Assembly: GCF_023806125.1 (NCBI RefSeq)
Contig: NZ_JAMSKT010000005.1
Location: 109,073 to 173,072 of the forward strand
Direction: 5' to 3'
DNA: 64,000 nt
DNA from: Clostridium caldaquaticum
GTDB lineage: Bacteria; Bacillota; Clostridia; Clostridiales; Clostridiaceae
The notes under the pieces are model-generated. The model searched no databases. It had not been told where the DNA came from and worked only from the letters and a program-made list of their open reading frames with translations. The position numbers and the translations under genes were made by a program. Position 1 is the first letter of the stretch. Every line of letters starts with the position of its first letter. Positions 59,527-64,000 of this stretch are shown one piece after another.

Positions 59527-60414
59527 TTGAAAATAAAACAAGATAGATTATTTAGAGGAATTGCACATACGATTCTTGCTGTAGCATCATTCCTATGTCT
59601 TATTCCCTTCATATTATTATTTAACTCATCCTTTACAGATGAAAATATTCTGATAAAAAGTGGATATACTTTCTTCCCGAAAAAATTGAGTTTTGCAGCA
59701 TACTCATATTTATTTGAAAAGGCGGAGATTATTGGACGAGCATATGGTATTACTATTTTAGTAACCATAATTGGTACAACTGCTTGTTTAGTTATTACAT
59801 CTATGATAGCATACCCTCTGTCACGTACAGATCTTAAAGGAAGAAAGGTGTTAACTTTTTTAGTTGTATTTACAATGTTATTTAATGGAGGGCTTGTGCC
59901 TACCTATCTTTTGTACACTAAATATTTGGATATAAAAAATACTATTTGGGCACTTATCATACCTAGGCTACTTTTAAATGGATTTAATATATTATTGATG
60001 AAATCCTACTTCACAAATAATATTCCTTCTGCCCTTATTGAATCAGCTAAAATTGATGGTGCAGGAGAATATAGTATATTTTTCAAAATTATTCTTCCTT
60101 TGTCACTTCCAATAATGGCTACTGTAGGTCTAATGAGCGGTCTAACATATTGGAATGATTGGAATAACGGACTGATTTATATAACAGATGCAAAATTAAA
60201 TAGTATACAACTTGTATTAAATCAAATGATAACGAATATTCAAGCTTTAGCAGCTACTGATTTAGGTAGTACTTCTGCTTCAAACACTCCTCTTCCTAGT
60301 ACATCCGTTAGAATGGCTATTGCAGTTATAGCTGTAGTTCCGGTTTTAATTGCGTATCCATTTTTTCAGAAGTTCTTTGTAAAAGGAATTACCGTTGGTG
60401 CAGTTAAAGGTTAG
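59527..60414 (+). CDS. ABC transporter permease, CUT1 YtcP type
   Basis: 295 residues from TTG 59527, nine bases after AAAGGAG; a TTG at 59518 touches that site and is less likely. Six helices and the EAA loop ALIESAKIDGAGEYSIFFKIILPLSLPIMAT; the last residues FFVKGITVGAVKG are the hallmark C-terminus of YtcP-type permeases. It forms the channel with the previous gene product. Confidence 0.91.
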   Translation: MKIKQDRLFRGIAHTILAVASFLCLIPFILLFNSSFTDENILIKSGYTFFPKKLSFAAYSYLFEKAEIIGRAYGITILVTIIGTTACLVITSMIAYPLSRTDLKGRKVLTFLVVFTMLFNGGLVPTYLLYTKYLDIKNTIWALIIPRLLLNGFNILLMKSYFTNNIPSALIESAKIDGAGEYSIFFKIILPLSLPIMATVGLMSGLTYWNDWNNGLIYITDAKLNSIQLVLNQMITNIQALAATDLGSTSASNTPLPSTSVRMAIAVIAVVPVLIAYPFFQKFFVKGITVGAVKG

Positions 60415-60504
60415 TAAATATCCGGTAGAGATGAAGCAGTGGGCTGCCTTAGCTCAGAATAAGTCCTTATTGAATAACAATAATATATAAAGGAGTATAT
60501 CATT

Positions 60505-61407
60505 ATGATTTGTGAAAAAATTAAACTTTGGAAGGATAACAATGAAGCTTATTTACAAACCTATATTCTACATGACTCAAAAGAATTTAACACAGGCAAA
60601 AAGCGTCCATCCATTATAATCTGCCCTGGTGGAGCTTACTTTAGAACCACAGACCGTGAAGCAGAACCTGTGGCTATACGATTTGCAACACTTGGCTATA
60701 ACACCTTTGTTCTTAGATATAATACTTATTATGGAGATAAAGTAATTGATCGCAGAAACCCGCCACCTCCTGGTAATGAGAAAACTGCGTATCCGCAGCC
60801 TTTGTATGATTTAGCACAAGCTATACTTACAATAAGAGAAAAAGCAGAAAACTGGCTTATAGATACCAGTAAGATTATATTATGCGGCTTTTCAGCAGGT
60901 GGACATTTGGTATCAAGTATGGGGGTGCATTGGCAGGATGAACTGTTAACATCTAAGTTCAATGTGGATAGTGAGTTATTCAGACCTAGGGCGCTTATTC
61001 TAGGATATCCGCTTACAGACTATATTTTGATGAAGAAAGAAGCTCTGTCTGATAACCCAGGTGCAGTTGCATTTCAAGAATTTTCAAACAAAGTGGTATT
61101 TGGAAAAAGCAATCCTACTGAGGAAGAACTGATGAAATTAAGTCCTGCAAATTACGTATCAGATAAAACTCCTCCAACATTTATATGGCATACAGCTAAC
61201 GACGAAAGTGTCTATGTATCCAATTCCTTAAGATTTGCCACTATGTTAACTAAATATAAAGTTCCTTATGAACTTCATATATTTGAATCAGGAGTACATG
61301 GTTTATCACTTGCTGATGAAACCACAGCAGCAAAGAATGAACATGTTAACCCAAGTTGTCAAGTTTGGTTTGACTTAGCAGCTAGTTGGTTAAAGAAACA
61401 TATGTAA
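60505..61407 (+). CDS. Alpha/beta hydrolase, carbohydrate esterase-like
   Basis: 300-residue cytoplasmic esterase, paralogous to 18345-19307. Motifs: ICPGGAYFRTTDREAEP (39-55), Ser130 in CGFSAGGH, Asp233 in TANDESV and His265 in GVHGLSL. It lies between the importer and a GH2 gene, with AAAGGAG upstream. It should deacylate imported oligosaccharides; the acyl group (acetyl or a hydroxycinnamate) is not known. Confidence 0.87.
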   Translation: MICEKIKLWKDNNEAYLQTYILHDSKEFNTGKKRPSIIICPGGAYFRTTDREAEPVAIRFATLGYNTFVLRYNTYYGDKVIDRRNPPPPGNEKTAYPQPLYDLAQAILTIREKAENWLIDTSKIILCGFSAGGHLVSSMGVHWQDELLTSKFNVDSELFRPRALILGYPLTDYILMKKEALSDNPGAVAFQEFSNKVVFGKSNPTEEELMKLSPANYVSDKTPPTFIWHTANDESVYVSNSLRFATMLTKYKVPYELHIFESGVHGLSLADETTAAKNEHVNPSCQVWFDLAASWLKKHM

Positions 61408-61433
61408 AAAGTATAGGAAATAGGTGAAAGAGA

Positions 61434-63725
61434 TTGAAAATAATAGATTTAAATGATAAATGGTACTTTACAAAGGTAAATAACCCAGCTTATGTACTGG
61501 AAGAAATGAGTGAGGCAGAGATTGTTACACTGCCTCACTCCTGGAATGCAGAAGATGGACATGAAAATAGTATGTTTAAAGGTAAGTGCTGGTATCAAAG
61601 AAAATTAAATATCAGCGAGGAAGATTTCAAGAAATTTATATTTCTTGAAATTGGTGCAGCAGGCAATGTTTCAGAGATATATGTAAATGGACAGTTAGCC
61701 GGCAGCAGTAAATGCGGATATGCAATGTATAGAGTTTCTTTAAACTCTTTCTTAAAGATAGGTAAAAATCTTATATCTATAATGGTGGATAACAGTCGAC
61801 ATGAGGATGTGTACCCATTGATGGCGGATTTCACATTCTATGGTGGATTATACCGTGAAGTAAAACTTATTATTGCTAACGCTCTTCATTTTGATTTATT
61901 GGATAATGGAAGGGATGGAATATACTTAACTCAAAAATATATTGACGAAAACATCTTTGAGTTAAATATAAAGGGTACAGTTATTAATGAGTATTCATGC
62001 GTAAATGAAGGAAAAATAGAATTTAACCTTTTTGATAGAGAAAAAAATATAGTGTTTAGTAAAACTACTAATATTGAAGTTTCCAGAAAGTTTCAGTTCT
62101 CCATAACAGATAAAATTTCAGATGTAGTACTTTGGCAGGGAATAGAAAATCCTTATCTTTATACACTGAAGGCAGAACTTATTCAAAACGGAGTTGTTTG
62201 TGATTTAAGAAACATTGAAATTGGTTTTAGAAATATTAAAATAACTCCCGACAAAGGAGTATTTTTGAATGGTAAACCTATTAAGATAAATGGAGTCAGC
62301 CGTCATCATGACTTTGCAGGAGTAGGCAATGCCTTAAGAAAAGAGCATATGGATTTGGATATGTCTCTTATAAAAGAGATAGGAGCAAACAGCGTAAGAC
62401 TTTCGCACTATCAACATAATGACTATTTCTATTCCCTTTGTGACCGTGAAGGTCTACTAGTATGGGCAGAGATTCCTTTTATAAGTGTGCCAACAACTGT
62501 TGATGAAAGTAATCAAAATGCCAAGGATCAATTGGAAAAATTAATTAAACAAGCATATAACCACAGCTCCATATACTGCTGGGGTATTCAAAATGAGATT
62601 ACAATTGCTGTGGAAAATGAAAGTATATATGAGAAAGTAAGGGAACTTGAATCCATGGCTAAAGCTTTAGATCCAAGCAGATTTACTGCTCAAGCAAATA
62701 TTTATTCCGTAGGCGATGAAAGTCCATTAAATCTGATAACAGATTTAGTAGGGTATAACCTATATTATGGCTGGTACTATAAAGAAATGCAGGATTTAGG
62801 AAAGAGACTTGACGAATTTCATAAAGCAAGACCAGATATACCAGTACTGGTCTCAGAATATGGGGTGGATACCAACCCTAAATTTCATTCCTATAATCCA
62901 ACGGTAAAGGACTATACAGAAGAATATCAATTATTATTCCATGATAATGCAATTAAAACTATCAATGAAAGACCTTTTGTTTTAGGAGGCTATCAATGGA
63001 ATATGTTTGATTTCGGCAGCAACAACAGAGATGAAGGCGGAGAAAAGGGCAAAAATCTTAAGGGCTTGGTAACCATAGACAGAAAAATTAAAAAGGACGC
63101 CTTTTATTTATACAAGGCTAACTGGTCAAAGGTTCCCTTTATTCACCTGGCAGGCAAAAAATTCGTTAATAGGCATGAAGAATTAAATGATATATCGGTA
63201 TTATCCAACTTAGAGCATATTAAACTGTTTGTCGGCGACGATCTTATTGGGGAAACTCATAGCAAAGAAGCTATTAAGACCTTTAAAGGGGTGAGATTGC
63301 CTCTAGGAGAGAACTATATAAAAGCAGAAGGCTATGATAAATCTGGAAACGCCTATCAGGATTATATGGTTCTTAACCGTGTCAATGAAGCGGATAAGAG
63401 CTATACATTGGTAAAAGGTGAAGAGAAAAGGCATGTTATAAACTGGTTTGAAAAGTTTGATTTAACGAATGTTCAGGAAGTAACACTTAAGGAAGGTTAC
63501 TATTCAACCTTTGATACCTTGGAAGATCTTTATAAAAATGAAGAAGCAAAAGCGGTATTTATTAAATATTTTGGAGACGCTAAAGAAAATCCATGGCTAA
63601 AATCCATGATGGCACTGACATCTATAAATTCAATGTCTAAGATTTCACGTTTAAATATACCTAAGGAGCTTTTAACAGTAATTAATAAGGAATTAAATAT
63701 AATACCTAAAAATAAATATCTATAA
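61434..63725 (+). CDS. Glycoside hydrolase family 2 (beta-galactosidase type)
   Basis: 763 residues from TTG 61434 behind AGGTGAAAG. N-terminal jelly-roll (to about 170; VTLPHSWNAEDG, GAAGNVSEIYVNG), Ig-like domain, TIM barrel with acid/base Glu388 (WGIQNEITI) and nucleophile Glu475 (VLVSEYGVD), then a C-terminal part of unclear type. No signal peptide. It is only distantly like the GH2 at 20261. It ends the operon and is followed by a terminator. Specificity could be beta-galactoside or beta-glucuronide. Confidence 0.88.
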   Translation: MKIIDLNDKWYFTKVNNPAYVLEEMSEAEIVTLPHSWNAEDGHENSMFKGKCWYQRKLNISEEDFKKFIFLEIGAAGNVSEIYVNGQLAGSSKCGYAMYRVSLNSFLKIGKNLISIMVDNSRHEDVYPLMADFTFYGGLYREVKLIIANALHFDLLDNGRDGIYLTQKYIDENIFELNIKGTVINEYSCVNEGKIEFNLFDREKNIVFSKTTNIEVSRKFQFSITDKISDVVLWQGIENPYLYTLKAELIQNGVVCDLRNIEIGFRNIKITPDKGVFLNGKPIKINGVSRHHDFAGVGNALRKEHMDLDMSLIKEIGANSVRLSHYQHNDYFYSLCDREGLLVWAEIPFISVPTTVDESNQNAKDQLEKLIKQAYNHSSIYCWGIQNEITIAVENESIYEKVRELESMAKALDPSRFTAQANIYSVGDESPLNLITDLVGYNLYYGWYYKEMQDLGKRLDEFHKARPDIPVLVSEYGVDTNPKFHSYNPTVKDYTEEYQLLFHDNAIKTINERPFVLGGYQWNMFDFGSNNRDEGGEKGKNLKGLVTIDRKIKKDAFYLYKANWSKVPFIHLAGKKFVNRHEELNDISVLSNLEHIKLFVGDDLIGETHSKEAIKTFKGVRLPLGENYIKAEGYDKSGNAYQDYMVLNRVNEADKSYTLVKGEEKRHVINWFEKFDLTNVQEVTLKEGYYSTFDTLEDLYKNEEAKAVFIKYFGDAKENPWLKSMMALTSINSMSKISRLNIPKELLTVINKELNIIPKNKYL

Positions 63726-63728
63726 AGC

Positions 63729-63768
63729 GGTATTATCCAGGGCTAAAGCTTTGGATAATACCTTCTTT
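63729..63768 (+). terminator. Terminator of the right kinase/importer operon
   Basis: GGTATTATCCA (63729-63739) and TGGATAATACC (63752-63762) form a perfect 11-bp stem; TTCTTTTCT follows. Confidence 0.8.
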
Positions 63769-63790
63769 TCTAAATTTTGTAAATTAAGAA

Positions 63791-63812
63791 TTAAGGGACG
63801 GTTAACAATTTA
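63791..63812. repeat. GGGACGGTTAAC-type half element
   Basis: TTAAGGGACGGTTAACAATT (63791-63810), followed by AAAGCAACTTCA, as at 53204-53223. It lies 23 bases after the operon terminator. Confidence 0.75.
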
Positions 63813-63868
63813 AAGCAACTTCACGTTGAAATTATTAACAACAACTAATTTATGCTCTATTTTTGTTA

Positions 63869-63972
63869 TATAATATAACAAGTTTTCTTCTAAATTTTTT
63901 ATGATTTTATTACATGTATATAGCTTGTACATTTTAAACTTAACAAAGATTGTTTTTTATCTAACAGCTTTT
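63869..63972 (+). repeat. About 103-base direct repeat, copy 2
   Basis: Nearly identical to 53319-53422, same orientation, 10.5 kb away. The first copy leads a kinase operon, so this one probably leads a related operon that begins beyond the window edge. No gene is visible in the remaining bases to 64000. Confidence 0.85.
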
Positions 63973-64000
63973 TAAAAAATATATTGCTATAGCTTGTTTA

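Overview
The window looks like a chromosomal segment of a low-GC, anaerobic, saccharolytic Firmicute of the Clostridium type. The evidence is the AT-rich sequence, strong AGGAGG ribosome binding sites, TTG/GTG starts, YesM/YesN-type two-component systems, a complete sigY-yxlCDEFG-like operon and a clostridial-style sorbitol PTS operon. No tRNA, rRNA, CRISPR array, transposase or phage gene was recognised.

Layout. 0-3 kb: an RDD membrane protein and a SpoIIM-family protein (divergent), then a patatin-like lipase. 3-8.2 kb: a sorbitol operon on the minus strand (PRD regulator, gutM, srlA, a split srlE, srlB, srlD). 8.4-13.4 kb: a MoxR/DUF58/DUF4350/DUF4129 membrane cluster whose usual partners (RDD, SpoIIM) lie on the far side of the sorbitol operon. 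13.7-16.4 kb: a 59-residue small protein gene, a DUF4153 protein and a thioesterase. 16.6-22.8 kb: a glycosidase operon (GH2, GH43, esterase, GH3). 22.9-36 kb: a tannin/gallate locus made of tannase, a UbiD-type gallate decarboxylase, an RbsABC-type ABC importer, a catalytically degenerate ABC ATPase in an operon with a sensor-poor histidine kinase and a YesN-type regulator, a LysR regulator, and divergent lpdD and ubiX. 36.2-39.2 kb: sigY-yxlCDEFG. 39.2-40.7 kb: a decayed HAD gene, a ProX-type tRNA editing protein and a GNAT. 40.7-45.6 kb: a second CUT2-type sugar importer. 45.7-50.6 kb: a kinase/regulator/binding-protein module without permeases. 50.7-52.9 kb: flotillin and an NfeD-like partner. 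53.5-63.7 kb: a second, complete kinase/regulator/importer/esterase/GH2 operon.

How it works together (inference). Tannase would release gallate from galloyl sugars. UbiD (LpdC-like), with prenyl-FMN made by UbiX (LpdB-like) and help from LpdD, would decarboxylate gallate to pyrogallol. Three promoters in this locus share one LysR-type T-N11-A dyad (TTCC-N6-GAA) placed exactly 21 bases from the -35 box, each with an 18-base -35/-10 spacer. They serve lpdD-ubiX, ubiD-tannase and the regulator/kinase/degenerate-ATPase operon. The binding-protein gene of the importer has its own promoter with direct repeats just upstream of -35, as expected for the local YesN-type regulator. The window therefore suggests a two-tier circuit in which LysR induces both catabolism and a transporter-coupled two-component sensor, which in turn induces the transporter. 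A separate family of direct repeats (GTCG/GTCA, 22-base period) sits upstream of the glycosidase operon, the second CUT2 importer and the binding protein at 57 kb, suggesting one more YesN-type regulon. Intergenic GGGACGGTTAAC hairpins (REP/MITE-like) and a ~103-base leader repeat mark recent shuffling.
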